From Pacificibacter marinus (GTDB taxonomy: Bacteria > Pseudomonadota > Alphaproteobacteria > Rhodobacterales > Rhodobacteraceae): a stretch of 64,000 nt of DNA. A program made the translations under genes and the position numbers. This document shows positions 8,542 to 17,758 of the stretch, piece by piece (within the stretch, counting starts at the first letter, position 1; every line of letters starts with the position of its first letter). Location: positions 24,590 through 88,589 of the forward strand of contig NZ_JAHKPU010000034.1 in NCBI RefSeq assembly GCF_018860505.1. The letters run 5' to 3'. The notes beneath the pieces are model-generated. The model searched no databases and was not told where the DNA came from. It was given only the letters and a program-made list of their open reading frames with translations.

Positions 8542-9287
8542 GCACGCCCTTAGTAGAAATGAAGAACGTCTCTATCTCGTTTGGTGGCGTACGCGCAGTT
8601 GATGATGTGAGCATCGATTTGCATGCCGGCGAAGTTGTTGGTCTTTTGGGGCACAATGGCGCGGGCAAATCGACGTTAATCAAGATGTTGTCTGGAGCCT
8701 ATAAAATGGATTCCGGCGAAATCTGGATCGAAGGCAACAAAGCCACGATCAATTCCCCGCGTGACAGCCGTGACTATAATATCGAAACGATTTATCAGAC
8801 ACTTGCGCTGGCGGATAATCTGGACGCGGCCTCAAACCTGTTTCTGGGCCGCGAACTGACAACGCCTTTCGGGTTTGTCGATGACAGTCGGATGGAATCT
8901 GAAACCCGCAAAATCATGGCGCGGCTGAACCCCAACTTTAAGAAACTCAAAGAACCTGTGTCGGCCCTATCTGGCGGGCAACGCCAATCTGTCGCCATTG
9001 CCCGCGCGGTGTATTTCAACGCGAAAATCTTGATCATGGACGAACCGACTGCCGCGCTTGGTGTGCATGAAACGGCCATGGTCGCGGAATTGATCGGCGA
9101 GTTGAAAAAGCAAGGTCTGGGCATCTTTTTGATCAGTCACGACACACGCGAAATGATGGAGCTATGCGACCGCGTTGCAGTTATGAAAAACGGTCAATTG
9201 ATCGGCTCAGAACGCGTTGAGGACGTCACAGAAGATGACATTCTTTCAATGATCATTCTGGGTAAAAACCCAAAGGCGGCAGCATGA
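8538..9287 (+). CDS. xylG: Xylose ABC transporter ATPase, single-domain
   Basis: A 249-residue ABC ATPase. Walker A GHNGAGKST is at 38-46, signature LSGGQ at 144-148, Walker B ILIMDE at 164-169 and the switch histidine is H201 (LISHD). Enterobacterial XylG has two fused ATPase halves of about 510 residues; this one has one half and would have to work as a homodimer, as in the FrcA-type ATPases of rhizobia. All motifs needed for hydrolysis are present, so it is not a fragment. It overlaps both xylH and xylB by ATGA. Confidence 0.9.
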   Translation: MSTPLVEMKNVSISFGGVRAVDDVSIDLHAGEVVGLLGHNGAGKSTLIKMLSGAYKMDSGEIWIEGNKATINSPRDSRDYNIETIYQTLALADNLDAASNLFLGRELTTPFGFVDDSRMESETRKIMARLNPNFKKLKEPVSALSGGQRQSVAIARAVYFNAKILIMDEPTAALGVHETAMVAELIGELKKQGLGIFLISHDTREMMELCDRVAVMKNGQLIGSERVEDVTEDDILSMIILGKNPKAAA

Positions 9288-10723
9288 CATATATCGGACT
9301 GGACCTCGGAACATCATCGCTCAAAGCGATTTTGATCGACGAAAATCAATCTGTAATCGCTGAACACGCTGTCGCGCTCAACGTCTCTCGGCCCCATGAC
9401 GGATGGTCTGAGCAAGACCCAAAGTCATGGATCGACGCCACAGGCACGGCCATGAAAGCCCTTGCTGCACAGGCCGATCTGTCAGGCGTGCGCGGGATTG
9501 GGTTGTCCGGTCATATGCACGGCGCCACATTATTGGACAGCGCAGATCAGGTGCTCAGGCCTTGTATTTTGTGGAACGACACACGGTCTTTCCATGAAGC
9601 CGCAACGCTGGATGCAGACCCGCAGTTTCGTGACATATCTGGCAATATCGTTTTTGCAGGCTTCACCGCCCCCAAGGTGGCATGGGTGAAAAACAATGAG
9701 CCTGATATCTTTGATAAAATTGCGAAAGTTTTGTTGCCGAAAGACTATTTGCGTCTGTTCTTGATCGGGGATCACGTCGCTGAAATGTCAGATGCTGCAG
9801 GCACAAGCTGGCTTGATGTCGACAAACGCGATTGGAGTGACGCTTTGCTGGCGGCGACAGACCTCACGCGTCAGCATATGCCTCGACTGGTCGAGGGCTC
9901 AGAGGTGTCTGGTACCCTGCGTGATACTTTGGCAACCGAATGGGGCCTACCCCAGAATGTCGTCGTGGCCGGTGGCGGTGGCGACAATGCGGCAAGCGCG
10001 ATTGGCGCAGGTGTTGTAAACAAAGGCGATGCCTTTGTATCGCTTGGCACCTCTGGTGTTTTATTCGCCGCCTCAGATGCCTATCAACCCGATGCGGCCA
10101 GTGCTGTGCACACATTCTGTCACGCGGTTCCAAACATGTGGCACCAGATGGGTGTGATTTTGGCCGCGACGGATGCGTTGCAATGGCTATGCAAAATCAC
10201 GGGGAAATCAGCGCCTGAATTGACCCAAAACTTGGGCACGCTGCAAGCCCCAGGGCGGACGTTGTTTTTGCCTTACTTGGGGGGCGAACGCACCCCGCAT
10301 AACAACACAGATATTCGTGGTCAGTTCTTGCACTTGGATCACAGCACAGATGTGGAAAGCATGACGCGTGCTGTTTTAGAAGGTGTCGCTTTCGCCTTTG
10401 CCGATTGCCACGAAGCGCTGCTGTCAACCGGCACAGTGATTGAACGCGCTATCGCCATGGGGGGCGGGGCTAAATCTGACTATTGGCTGGACGCGATTTC
10501 TACCGCGCTTGGCGTGTCATTGCTGGTGCCACAATCCGGTGATTTTGGGGCAGCACTGGGTGCTGCACGTCTTGCCATGATGGCCGCGACAGATGCTGGC
10601 GTCGAGATCGCGACCTTGCCGCCGATTGCAAAAACAATCCTTCCGAACACACAACTTCAACCTGCATTTACCGACGCGCATGATCGTTACAAGCGCGCTT
10701 ACTCTGCACTAAAGGGCCTATAA
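9284..10723 (+). CDS. xylB: Xylulokinase
   Basis: A 479-residue FGGY-family sugar kinase that phosphorylates D-xylulose to xylulose 5-phosphate, the entry to the pentose phosphate pathway. The N-terminal phosphate loop [13 protein letters not shown], the substrate segment [13 protein letters not shown] (with M-H-G as in xylulokinases), the WNDTRS motif and the C-terminal [18 protein letters not shown] are all present. Length is normal. It is coupled by ATGA to xylG and lies one base before xylA, so the operon is tightly packed. Confidence 0.95.
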   Translation: MTYIGLDLGTSSLKAILIDENQSVIAEHAVALNVSRPHDGWSEQDPKSWIDATGTAMKALAAQADLSGVRGIGLSGHMHGATLLDSADQVLRPCILWNDTRSFHEAATLDADPQFRDISGNIVFAGFTAPKVAWVKNNEPDIFDKIAKVLLPKDYLRLFLIGDHVAEMSDAAGTSWLDVDKRDWSDALLAATDLTRQHMPRLVEGSEVSGTLRDTLATEWGLPQNVVVAGGGGDNAASAIGAGVVNKGDAFVSLGTSGVLFAASDAYQPDAASAVHTFCHAVPNMWHQMGVILAATDALQWLCKITGKSAPELTQNLGTLQAPGRTLFLPYLGGERTPHNNTDIRGQFLHLDHSTDVESMTRAVLEGVAFAFADCHEALLSTGTVIERAIAMGGGAKSDYWLDAISTALGVSLLVPQSGDFGAALGAARLAMMAATDAGVEIATLPPIAKTILPNTQLQPAFTDAHDRYKRAYSALKGL

Positions 10724-10724
10724 C

Positions 10725-12026
10725 ATGACCGACTTTTTCAAAAATATCCCCGCAATCAAATATGAGGGCCCTGACAGCGACAACGATTTCGCGTTTCGTC
10801 ATTACAACCCTGATGAAATGATCATGGGCAAGCCGATGAAGGATCATCTGCGCTTTGCTGCGGCCTATTGGCATTCTTTTGCTTGGGAGGGTGGCGATCC
10901 CTTTGGCGGACAAACCTTTGATCGCCCTTGGTTTGGCAACACCATCGAACACGCGAAACTCAAAGCAGATGTGGCGTTCGAGATGTTCTCGATCTTGGAT
11001 GTGCCTTACTTTTGTTTCCACGACGTAGATGTGCGCCCTGAAGGCAAAACCTTTGCGGAGAACACGAAAAACCTAGAGACCATCGTCGATTACTTTGGCG
11101 AAAAGATGGACGAAACGGGCGTGAAGCTTTTGTGGGGCACAGCAAACCTGTTTTCGCATGTCCGCTTCATGTCGGGTGCAGCCACCAACCCTGATCCTGA
11201 CGTGTTTGCCTTTTCTGCGGCGACCATCAAAACCTGTATGGACGCCACAATGAAACTTGGTGGTGAAAACTATGTGCTTTGGGGTGGGCGCGAAGGTTAT
11301 GAGACTTTGCTCAACACCGACATGGGGCGCGAACGTGAACAAGCGGGTCGCATGTTGCAGATGGTGGTCGATTACAAATACAAGATGGGCTTCAAGGGCG
11401 CGATCTTGATCGAACCCAAGCCACAAGAACCGACAAAGCACCAATATGATTACGATGTTGCCACGGTTTATGGCTTCCTCAAGGACTTTGGCCTAGAGGG
11501 CGAAGTGCAAGTCAATATCGAACAAGGTCACGCGATCCTTGCAGGGCATTCCTTTGAACACGAGCTGGCAATGGCACGCGAATTGGGAATCTTTGGCTCC
11601 ATCGACATGAATCGCAACGACTACCAATCTGGTTGGGATACAGATCAGTTCCCCAACAATGTCCCTGAAATGGCGCTGGCCTATTACGAGGTATTGCGTG
11701 CGGGCGGCTTTAAAACCGGTGGCACAAACTTTGACGCGAAACTGCGCCGTCAATCCTTGGACGCAGAAGACCTTATCCTTGCACATGTCGGCGGCATGGA
11801 TGCCTGTGCATCTGGCCTGAAAGCGGCTGCCGCGATGTTAGAGGATGGCAAATTAGAGGCGGCACGTAATGCGCGCTATGCGGGCTGGGCCACAGTCGAC
11901 GGGGCGAACCTGTTACAGAGCGATTTGTCATCTATCTTTGATCAAGTCGTTGCCAATAACACAGATCCAAAACCACAGTCAGGTCGTCAAGAACGCCTTG
12001 AAAACTTGGTCAACAGATACCTGTAA
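10725..12026 (+). CDS. xylA: Xylose isomerase
   Basis: A 433-residue cytoplasmic enzyme that converts D-xylose to D-xylulose. The catalytic and metal-site segments of the class II (long) isomerases are visible: [11 protein letters not shown] (catalytic His/Asp), [34 protein letters not shown] (metal Glu), [17 protein letters not shown] and [20 protein letters not shown]. It is the last gene of the xyl operon; a long stem-loop follows its stop by about 20 bases. Together with xylFHGB it makes a self-contained xylose uptake and entry pathway. Confidence 0.97.
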   Translation: MTDFFKNIPAIKYEGPDSDNDFAFRHYNPDEMIMGKPMKDHLRFAAAYWHSFAWEGGDPFGGQTFDRPWFGNTIEHAKLKADVAFEMFSILDVPYFCFHDVDVRPEGKTFAENTKNLETIVDYFGEKMDETGVKLLWGTANLFSHVRFMSGAATNPDPDVFAFSAATIKTCMDATMKLGGENYVLWGGREGYETLLNTDMGREREQAGRMLQMVVDYKYKMGFKGAILIEPKPQEPTKHQYDYDVATVYGFLKDFGLEGEVQVNIEQGHAILAGHSFEHELAMARELGIFGSIDMNRNDYQSGWDTDQFPNNVPEMALAYYEVLRAGGFKTGGTNFDAKLRRQSLDAEDLILAHVGGMDACASGLKAAAAMLEDGKLEAARNARYAGWATVDGANLLQSDLSSIFDQVVANNTDPKPQSGRQERLENLVNRYL

Positions 12027-12046
12027 AAGGCACCTTAAATCGAATG

Positions 12047-12076
12047 GCTTTGCCGCAAACACCATTGCGGCAAAGC
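12047..12076 (+). promoter_or_regulatory. 12-bp perfect stem-loop after xylA
   Basis: GCTTTGCCGCAA (12047-12058) and TTGCGGCAAAGC (12065-12076) are perfect inverted repeats around the 6-base loop ACACCA, starting 20 bases after the xylA stop. No T-tract follows, so it is probably a 3'-end mRNA stabiliser or a processing site, not a canonical intrinsic terminator. Confidence 0.55.
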
Positions 12077-12267
12077 GTACCCAGCAGGGTTTGGGATCAG
12101 AATTCCAACGCATAAACGACTGCTAAACTTGCACTATATGACTGGTGATGCAGGCAATACATGCCATAGGCGACTTGGGTTGTTTTCCATGAGGCCGCTC
12201 TGACTAGGGTACGCATGAGCTAGGTTTACGATTAGGTTTTGGTGCTTGGTCTTGAGATTTCACTCAG

Positions 12268-12305
12268 AAAAAAGGGCCGCGAGAACATCTCCGCGGCCCT
12301 TTTTT
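12268..12305. terminator. Bidirectional intrinsic terminator
   Basis: GGGCCGCG (12274-12281) pairs perfectly with CGCGGCCC (12292-12299), flanked by A6 on the left and T6 on the right, so it can end transcripts from both sides: the xyl operon and the minus-strand LysM-binding protein gene, whose stop is 20 bases away. Confidence 0.88.
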
Positions 12306-12324
12306 AAACTTTAGTTCCAAAGTG

Positions 12325-13362
12325 TCACTGGAGTTGTGCCCAGAACGCTTCGAGATGACGCCCGACGATTTCTTGATAACGCCCATCCGCTTTGAGTGCG
12401 CGCAAGCCCTCGTTTACGCGGTACAAATGCGCGGTGGCACGCCAATGTGTTTTGGACACCACAACATGTAAGCCCCCCTCAGATATAGGCCGTTCAAGCG
12501 GCAAAATAATATCCCGCAGGCCCATTTCCACAATCAGGTTTGCCCCCAAGAACAGATTGACGGAAGCCGCGTCAGCTTCTCCGTCCATAACTTTTTGCAT
12601 ACATGCGTTCGCGTCTGCAGCACGCACAATCGTCACTACGCCGTTATTAAGCCAGTCACGGCCTTCGCGTTCCAAGTCATAGGTAAAATAGCCATCAGGG
12701 CGACAAATGCTTTTGCCAGCAAGGTCTTCATCCGTTTTGAATTCAAAGGCATTGTCGTTTTTGACAAACAGCATAATCGGCACTGTGATCAAGGAGTCAG
12801 AGTACAGGAAATTCTGACACCGGAACTCTTCAGGCTTTGCGTCGCAATTACCGTGGCCCCAAGGGAAGCCCATGTCGAAGTCTTTTTCCTTTAGCAAAGG
12901 ATCAAGATGCTCGCTCCAGTCATCATTCCACGTGACGGAATAGGTCACAGGGGATGGCGCCAATTCCATAGCCGCGTTGACGATTTCTGTGACCATCCCA
13001 CCACCAGGCAGATCTTTGTCGGTGAACGGTGCATAATTAGAACCGGTCAAGAACTTAAGATCAGCATTGTCATCCAACAAAGGGGTTGGATCGGCTGCGG
13101 TTTGACCTGCAGCACAGGGAATGTAGATCTCTGAGCCCGGCACCAAAGCGGTGCCGTTCAATTTGCCTTGGTTCGCGTAGTAAATCAGCGTCCAAGCCTG
13201 CGCATTGCCGTATTCGCGCACTGCCACCTGAAACAAAGTGTCATTCTCTGTCACAGTGTAATTGACATCGCACGCCGCAGAGGCAGCACCTGCCCCCAAA
13301 ACGGCAAGCACACTGGCAGCCGCATACATGGGCAGAGACTTTAGTAAGTGACGTTTTGTCAT
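12325..13362 (-). CDS. Secreted LysM domain fused to a solute-binding-like domain (copy 2)
   Basis: A 345-residue exported protein with three parts: a signal peptide (about 1-29, ending GAASA), one LysM peptidoglycan-binding module (about 33-82: YTVTENDTLFQVAVREYGNA), and a family 3 (amino-acid type) solute-binding fold from about 102 to 340 (LTGSNYAPFTDKDLPGGGMV). A cysteine pair in GNCDAKPEEFRC and the SICRPDG segment are shared with the neighbouring paralogue at 13373. No permease or ATPase gene is near, so transport is unlikely. LysM should hold the protein on the cell wall, where the binding domain could act as a sensor or scaffold. The function is unknown. It lies 10 bases behind its paralogue, so the two are one operon. 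Confidence 0.82.
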   Translation of the reverse strand: MTKRHLLKSLPMYAAASVLAVLGAGAASAACDVNYTVTENDTLFQVAVREYGNAQAWTLIYYANQGKLNGTALVPGSEIYIPCAAGQTAADPTPLLDDNADLKFLTGSNYAPFTDKDLPGGGMVTEIVNAAMELAPSPVTYSVTWNDDWSEHLDPLLKEKDFDMGFPWGHGNCDAKPEEFRCQNFLYSDSLITVPIMLFVKNDNAFEFKTDEDLAGKSICRPDGYFTYDLEREGRDWLNNGVVTIVRAADANACMQKVMDGEADAASVNLFLGANLIVEMGLRDIILPLERPISEGGLHVVVSKTHWRATAHLYRVNEGLRALKADGRYQEIVGRHLEAFWAQLQ

Positions 13363-13372
13363 CTGCTATCTC

Positions 13373-14455
13373 CTAGAAGTTGGACCAAATGAGCGTCATG
13401 TGATCTTCGACGATCTTTTGGTAAGATCCATCTTCGCGAATGCCTGCAAGGCCTGCGTTGATGACATCAAGCATCTCTTGCGCCTGTGGATGCGATTGGT
13501 GCACCAAGACATAGAGCGCTTGCAAAGACATCGGGTGGTTCATCACGTTGACTTGGTCTTTGATGTCCATGGTCTTCATCACTTCACGACCTTGGAATTC
13601 ATTGCCGCCAACAAAATCGACATCGCCCGCCAACATCATCGCGAAACAGTCTTGGATGGTGGGGGCGCGTTTCAATTCAACCTTGCCGTCTTTCAACCAG
13701 TTGCGTCCGTTTTCATCCATGTCCCATGCAAGCGTGTTGTCTTGGCGACAGATAGAATGGCCGATGATGTCGTCGTCCGTGTTGAACTGAAGACCACTGG
13801 CTTTGCTCGCAAAGACCAATTCGAGCATCTCGAACATCGGATCAGAGAATAAAAAGCTGGTGCAACGATAGTTCTCAGGATCGCGGTCACAGTTTGGCTT
13901 GTACCAAGGAAAACCCATATCCAACAAAGCATTGGACAACATCGGATCGAAATGTGCGCCCCAGTCGGTGATAAAGTGAATCGCGTGACCTTGCTCAGGT
14001 GCCGCTTTGGTCATCGCTGCATCGACGATATCTGTGATCAAACCACCGTTATGCGAGTTTTGATCGGAATAAGGTTCGCGACCATTGCCGGTTAAAATGT
14101 TAATTTTTGTGCGTACAGACGCATCGCCACGGGGCACGACTACGGCTTGTGTCTTGACAGGTTCCGCGTCAGCAACCACTTCACGACCACCGGGCAGACC
14201 CGTCGGCAGCCCATCGATACAGGGCATATCAAGACGCATGCCGACACCCAGATTGCTTGGGCGCGGGCCAATGCTAGAAATGTTCTGGCTGTGGATCAAC
14301 GTCCAACGCCCAACGTCTTTGTAGTGCTCATCCGCGATCAACGACAGGCTATCGCCACGTTGAACCACATAAACACCACCGCATGTTTCGGCCATAGCGG
14401 GCGCCGCAGCGAATCCTAATAGCCCCGTTGCAAACGCAGCAATCGTCTTTTTCAT
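13373..14455 (-). CDS. Secreted LysM domain fused to a solute-binding-like domain (copy 1)
   Basis: A 360-residue paralogue of the gene at 12325 with the same order: signal peptide (about 1-22, ending AMA), LysM (about 28-75: YVVQRGDSLSLIADEHYKDV), a linker, and a family 3 solute-binding fold (about 115-355). The two share PFSD/PYSD-like ligand entry segments, a DMGFPW motif, the disulfide-prone NCDRDPENYRC and HSICRQD, yet are well diverged elsewhere, so the duplication is old. I start at 14455 (MKKTIA) because AGGAC lies about 7 bases upstream and the signal peptide begins there; the open frame continues to 14509. It is the first gene of a two-gene unit, probably with its own promoter after the terminator at 14574. 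Confidence 0.82.
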   Translation of the reverse strand: MKKTIAAFATGLLGFAAAPAMAETCGGVYVVQRGDSLSLIADEHYKDVGRWTLIHSQNISSIGPRPSNLGVGMRLDMPCIDGLPTGLPGGREVVADAEPVKTQAVVVPRGDASVRTKINILTGNGREPYSDQNSHNGGLITDIVDAAMTKAAPEQGHAIHFITDWGAHFDPMLSNALLDMGFPWYKPNCDRDPENYRCTSFLFSDPMFEMLELVFASKASGLQFNTDDDIIGHSICRQDNTLAWDMDENGRNWLKDGKVELKRAPTIQDCFAMMLAGDVDFVGGNEFQGREVMKTMDIKDQVNVMNHPMSLQALYVLVHQSHPQAQEMLDVINAGLAGIREDGSYQKIVEDHMTLIWSNF

Positions 14456-14573
14456 CGTATTTGTCCTATTCATAGCACTGCAACAGACACCCTTTGGCCT
14501 GCGCAGCAAAAAAGCTGTGCATCAAAAACTCTGTCTCAAAATGACACAAAGCTCAGACACGTGATGTTATGAG

Positions 14574-14598
14574 AAAAACGCAGCCCTCCCCGGCTGCG
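14574..14598 (-). terminator. Intrinsic terminator behind the single-helix membrane protein gene
   Basis: On the minus strand a 7-pair stem (CGCAGCC/GGCTGCG, 14579-14585 with 14592-14598) is followed by TTTTTC. It lies directly after the stop at 14606 and before the LysM gene pair, so it separates the two units or attenuates read-through. Confidence 0.75.
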
Positions 14599-14605
14599 CT
14601 TTGAT

Positions 14606-15406
14606 TTATTGACCGACGAAAGTGGTCATAATGGCGTTCGTGTTCACACGGCCAGAACTTAGCAAAAATGGCTCAGGAACTTTGATGGTCCCGTTTTCAT
14701 ACGCCATGTTGAGCATGTGATCGATCTCAGGCTGGCTCAGATCTTGCGCAGTTGCATCCAAAACCATGCTGAACAAGGTCGCCGCCGCCAATTTGGCATC
14801 TCCAACCGCATCCGCTGTTGCAGCCGTAGTCGAAGATGTGCGCAATGCTGCGATGGTGCCTGCTGTCATTTGCGCCACAAATTCATTTTCATCGACAGAG
14901 TAAGCAGGCGTCGTCGGTTCAACAACTTGCGCAGCTATTGTCGCAAGCGTCTCAGTCTCGACAACGTTTGAAGCACTCACCTCGGCCGCGATTTCTTCGC
15001 GCCCTAAACCGCCAGACCAGATGGTCAGCCCAGCAATCACAACAACCAGACCTGCGGCGATGCCGATCAGAAATTTATAAGATGGGCCGCTTGTTTCGGC
15101 CTGTAGAGCTTTGAGCGGAGCGTCTTGTGTGGGTTTTTGTGCGGTTTGAGATGTATCCACCGGTTCTTGCCCAGATGTCAATTCAACACCAAAATCATTC
15201 AACGCCTTGCCGTCCATTTTTAGATCGACGACATTTTTATCCATTGATCCAACAGATGTCGGCTGCGGCTGTTCTTTTCCCACGGACGCGATATTTTCTT
15301 GAACTTTAATGTTCGCCTGCGTTTCTACTTTTTCAATTTTCAACGCGCTGCTGGCAGACCGCGCACCGTTATATTCTTTGACTCTAACGTCTTTTGAGAC
15401 ACTCAT
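14606..15406 (-). CDS. Single-pass membrane protein of unknown function
   Basis: I do not recognise this protein of about 266 residues. The first 110 residues are polar, rich in Lys, Gln, Thr and Ser, and look disordered. One strong membrane helix follows at about 110-132 (FLIGIAAGLVVVIAGLTIW), then an Ala/Thr/Glu-rich region that should lie in the periplasm. The topology suggests an inner-membrane protein with a long cytoplasmic tail. It lies upstream of, and in the same direction as, the two LysM-binding proteins, so it may work with them. The start may be 15421 (MGGTV) or 15406 (MSVSK); I prefer 15406, because the G-run just before it can serve as ribosome site. Confidence 0.6.
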   Translation of the reverse strand: MSVSKDVRVKEYNGARSASSALKIEKVETQANIKVQENIASVGKEQPQPTSVGSMDKNVVDLKMDGKALNDFGVELTSGQEPVDTSQTAQKPTQDAPLKALQAETSGPSYKFLIGIAAGLVVVIAGLTIWSGGLGREEIAAEVSASNVVETETLATIAAQVVEPTTPAYSVDENEFVAQMTAGTIAALRTSSTTAATADAVGDAKLAAATLFSMVLDATAQDLSQPEIDHMLNMAYENGTIKVPEPFLLSSGRVNTNAIMTTFVGQ

Positions 15407-15721
15407 GACCGTACCCCCCATGGCACTTTACGCAGGGGAAACGACAGAGAATCCCCGCGAAGAGTTAGATCAAAAGGATGTAGCCTTGTCAACATAAGGT
15501 AGGGCGAAGGAACTTACCTACAACATACAGGCAAAGCATCGTATCCCTACTATGGGCGCTACGTTCAGAATTTTACGAATCAGGGAAATTTTAGCCTGCA
15601 ACCTGATATCCTGCTCAGGCCAATTTGAACAGCAAAACAGCGGCGCGCGCCCCTGCCCCCTCTTGCCAAACTCGTATTGTCCCGCGTAGAGCAATAGCAC
15701 CTAATCTGTGCGGACTGAATT
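15407..15721. other. Divergent intergenic region, no gene seen
   Basis: About 315 bases between the membrane-protein gene and waaA, which are transcribed away from each other. Both promoters must lie here. I see no coding potential, repeat or recognisable operator. Confidence 0.5.
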
Positions 15722-17044
15722 GTGTTTTTATACCGTCTACTTTTGACTCTTCTGGCGCCTCTGGCTGCGCTCATTGCGTTGCGCCAAGTACTGCGCGGCA
15801 CAGAAAGCCTGTCGGACATCAAAGAACGATTTGGCGCGGGGCTGGCATCTGCGCCAATGTTACCAGGGTCTACCCTTTGGTTTCACGGAGCTTCAAACGG
15901 CGAATTGACCGCAGGACGTGCCTTGATCGAAGACGCCCTTGCACGCGACGGATCGCGGCACATCATTGTCACCGTCAACAGCGTCACCGCGCGCCAACTG
16001 GTGCAAAACTGGGGGCTTGATCGCGTCAAGGTACGCCTCGCCCCACTGGATTTCAAACGCACGGTGCATCATTTTATCGCCTGCACACAGCCAGACGCCT
16101 TGATCACAATCGAAAACGAAATTTGGCCCAATCGTTTCACCCATTGCGCCGCACACGACATTCCGGTGATCGTTGTTGGCGCGCGTATGTCACAAAAAAC
16201 CCTAGAGGGTTGGCAAAAATACGCGCCTGTATTGCGCAACATGACACGCCTGACTCTGGGCGCCATTACCGCGCTTGCCCCGCAAGACACGGACTCGCAA
16301 GACCGACTCGTCGCGTTGGGGTTGGACGCTGAGCGCGTGTTGCCCCTGTTCAATCTTAAAAGTGGTGTTGATGCGACGGTCGCACTGCCCGAGGACGCCG
16401 CACAATTGCGGACGTCGTTTCACAAAGACAAAACAATTCTGGCGGCTTCGACTCATGACGGCGAAGATGAGATTATCCTTGAAAGTTTTGCGCATTTACG
16501 GAAATCGCATCCCGATCTTCGGCTGATATTGGCCCCACGCCACCCCGCACGCGCAGATAAAATTCAAGCACTTGCATTGACCTTTGGGTTGGATGTTTCT
16601 CGACGCAGTGCCCATGAAGCCCCAGATGTCGCATCTGTCTATTTAGCAGACACATTGGGCGAAATGGCCCTATGGTACGCGCTGGCAGGCATCACATTCG
16701 TGGGCGGGTCATTGGTGGACAACGGCGGGCACACCCCGTTTGAACCCGTCCAGTTCGGCTCGATTGTGGTCCATGGGCCTTTTGTGTCCAATCATGCGCA
16801 GGCATTTGAAGCACTGGCGCAGGCCGGAGGCGCACTTAAAGTGAAAAACGCGGCAGATCTTGAAACCACTTTGGACGCGCTTCTTGTGGCACCGAATGAG
16901 GCGGCACAATTGGCGCAATCGGGCACTCAAGCTCTGGCAAAACTACGCACATCTATCACAGCAACGGCCGCATTTTGGAGCGCTGTAGACGATGCTATTC
17001 AGGTGCGCAAAGAGACACCATCTCGGATACGCGCCCGTCTCTAA
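15722..17044 (+). CDS. waaA: 3-deoxy-D-manno-octulosonic acid transferase
   Basis: A 440-residue membrane-anchored glycosyltransferase (GT30) that adds Kdo to lipid A at the inner face of the inner membrane. An N-terminal hydrophobic anchor (YRLLLTLLAPLAALIAL) is followed by the WFHGASNGELTAG segment with the catalytic Glu, by ENEIWPN, and by the C-terminal sugar-nucleotide site VGGSLVDNGGHTPFEPV. It starts with GTG at 15722, which agrees with the usual length and N-terminus; the ribosome site is weak. In relatives it often lies beside lpxK, which is not seen here. Confidence 0.93.
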   Translation: MFLYRLLLTLLAPLAALIALRQVLRGTESLSDIKERFGAGLASAPMLPGSTLWFHGASNGELTAGRALIEDALARDGSRHIIVTVNSVTARQLVQNWGLDRVKVRLAPLDFKRTVHHFIACTQPDALITIENEIWPNRFTHCAAHDIPVIVVGARMSQKTLEGWQKYAPVLRNMTRLTLGAITALAPQDTDSQDRLVALGLDAERVLPLFNLKSGVDATVALPEDAAQLRTSFHKDKTILAASTHDGEDEIILESFAHLRKSHPDLRLILAPRHPARADKIQALALTFGLDVSRRSAHEAPDVASVYLADTLGEMALWYALAGITFVGGSLVDNGGHTPFEPVQFGSIVVHGPFVSNHAQAFEALAQAGGALKVKNAADLETTLDALLVAPNEAAQLAQSGTQALAKLRTSITATAAFWSAVDDAIQVRKETPSRIRARL

Positions 17045-17167
17045 GACTATGGATCAAGTGGGAAAAATGTCTAAATACAGTGCAAAAACGCGAAAGTCGT
17101 TTGCTAAAGCCATTCTTTTTGTTACCTTTTCGAAAAGACCTATCGACACAATAGCGGAGCACACGCA

Positions 17168-17647
17168 GTGAACGCAGTTCGAACCAAACAACGTCCTGTG
17201 CGCCTGCTTGGCGCAACAAAAACGGGTGTAAGAACCCAATTTGGCGCGTTGTGTTGGCGTGTGCGCAAAGATCGCGTCGAAGTCTTGCTGGTTCAAACAC
17301 GACGCCGCAAACGGTGGATCATTCCCAAAGGTTGGCCAATGGAAGGCCAAACCCCCGCCAAAGCCGCCGCGACTGAAGCCTATGAAGAAGCTGGCATTTT
17401 AGGAAAAGTCGCACCGATTTGCATTGGCCTTTACAGCTACACCAAATACCCGCGCGCGGGCACTGATCCGCTGCCTTGCATGGTGGCGGTCTTTCCGATG
17501 AAAGCCAGTAAAATACTGAAAGACTACCCCGAAAAAGGCCAACGCAAGCGCAAATGGGTGTCGACAAAAAAAGCCGCCGAAATGGCAGGCGAACCAGAGC
17601 TGGCACAAATCTTGCGGCACTTCGACCCAAGACTGATGCGCCTTTAA
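17168..17647 (+). CDS. NUDIX hydrolase, DIPP-like
   Basis: A 159-residue Nudix-fold protein, probably hydrolysing a nucleoside or polyphosphate diphosphate bond. The Nudix box is recognisable but altered: in G-x5-Q-x7-TEAYEEAGI the first conserved Glu is Gln and the usual Arg is Thr, while the EAYEE metal-binding glutamates remain. The IIPKGWPMEG lead-in is typical of the diphosphoinositol polyphosphate phosphohydrolase-like branch. It starts with GTG at 17168 behind GGAG. Substrate unknown. Confidence 0.85.
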   Translation: MNAVRTKQRPVRLLGATKTGVRTQFGALCWRVRKDRVEVLLVQTRRRKRWIIPKGWPMEGQTPAKAAATEAYEEAGILGKVAPICIGLYSYTKYPRAGTDPLPCMVAVFPMKASKILKDYPEKGQRKRKWVSTKKAAEMAGEPELAQILRHFDPRLMRL

Positions 17648-17758
17648 GCGGTAATTTTCCCCTTTGGAAAGCCCCATCAAAGGACTAATCGTTTACATTG
17701 CGCGCAAGCGCGCGCTATTCTGATGCAACGCATAAAACTCCAACAACAGTAGACAGAT

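Larger units (their letters stand above)
12027..12324. other. Gene-free gap between xylA and the LysM-binding protein gene
   Basis: The gap between two convergent genes holds the post-xylA stem-loop (12047-12076) and a bidirectional terminator (12268-12305). The 190 bases between them show no open frame or repeat that I can support. Confidence 0.6.
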
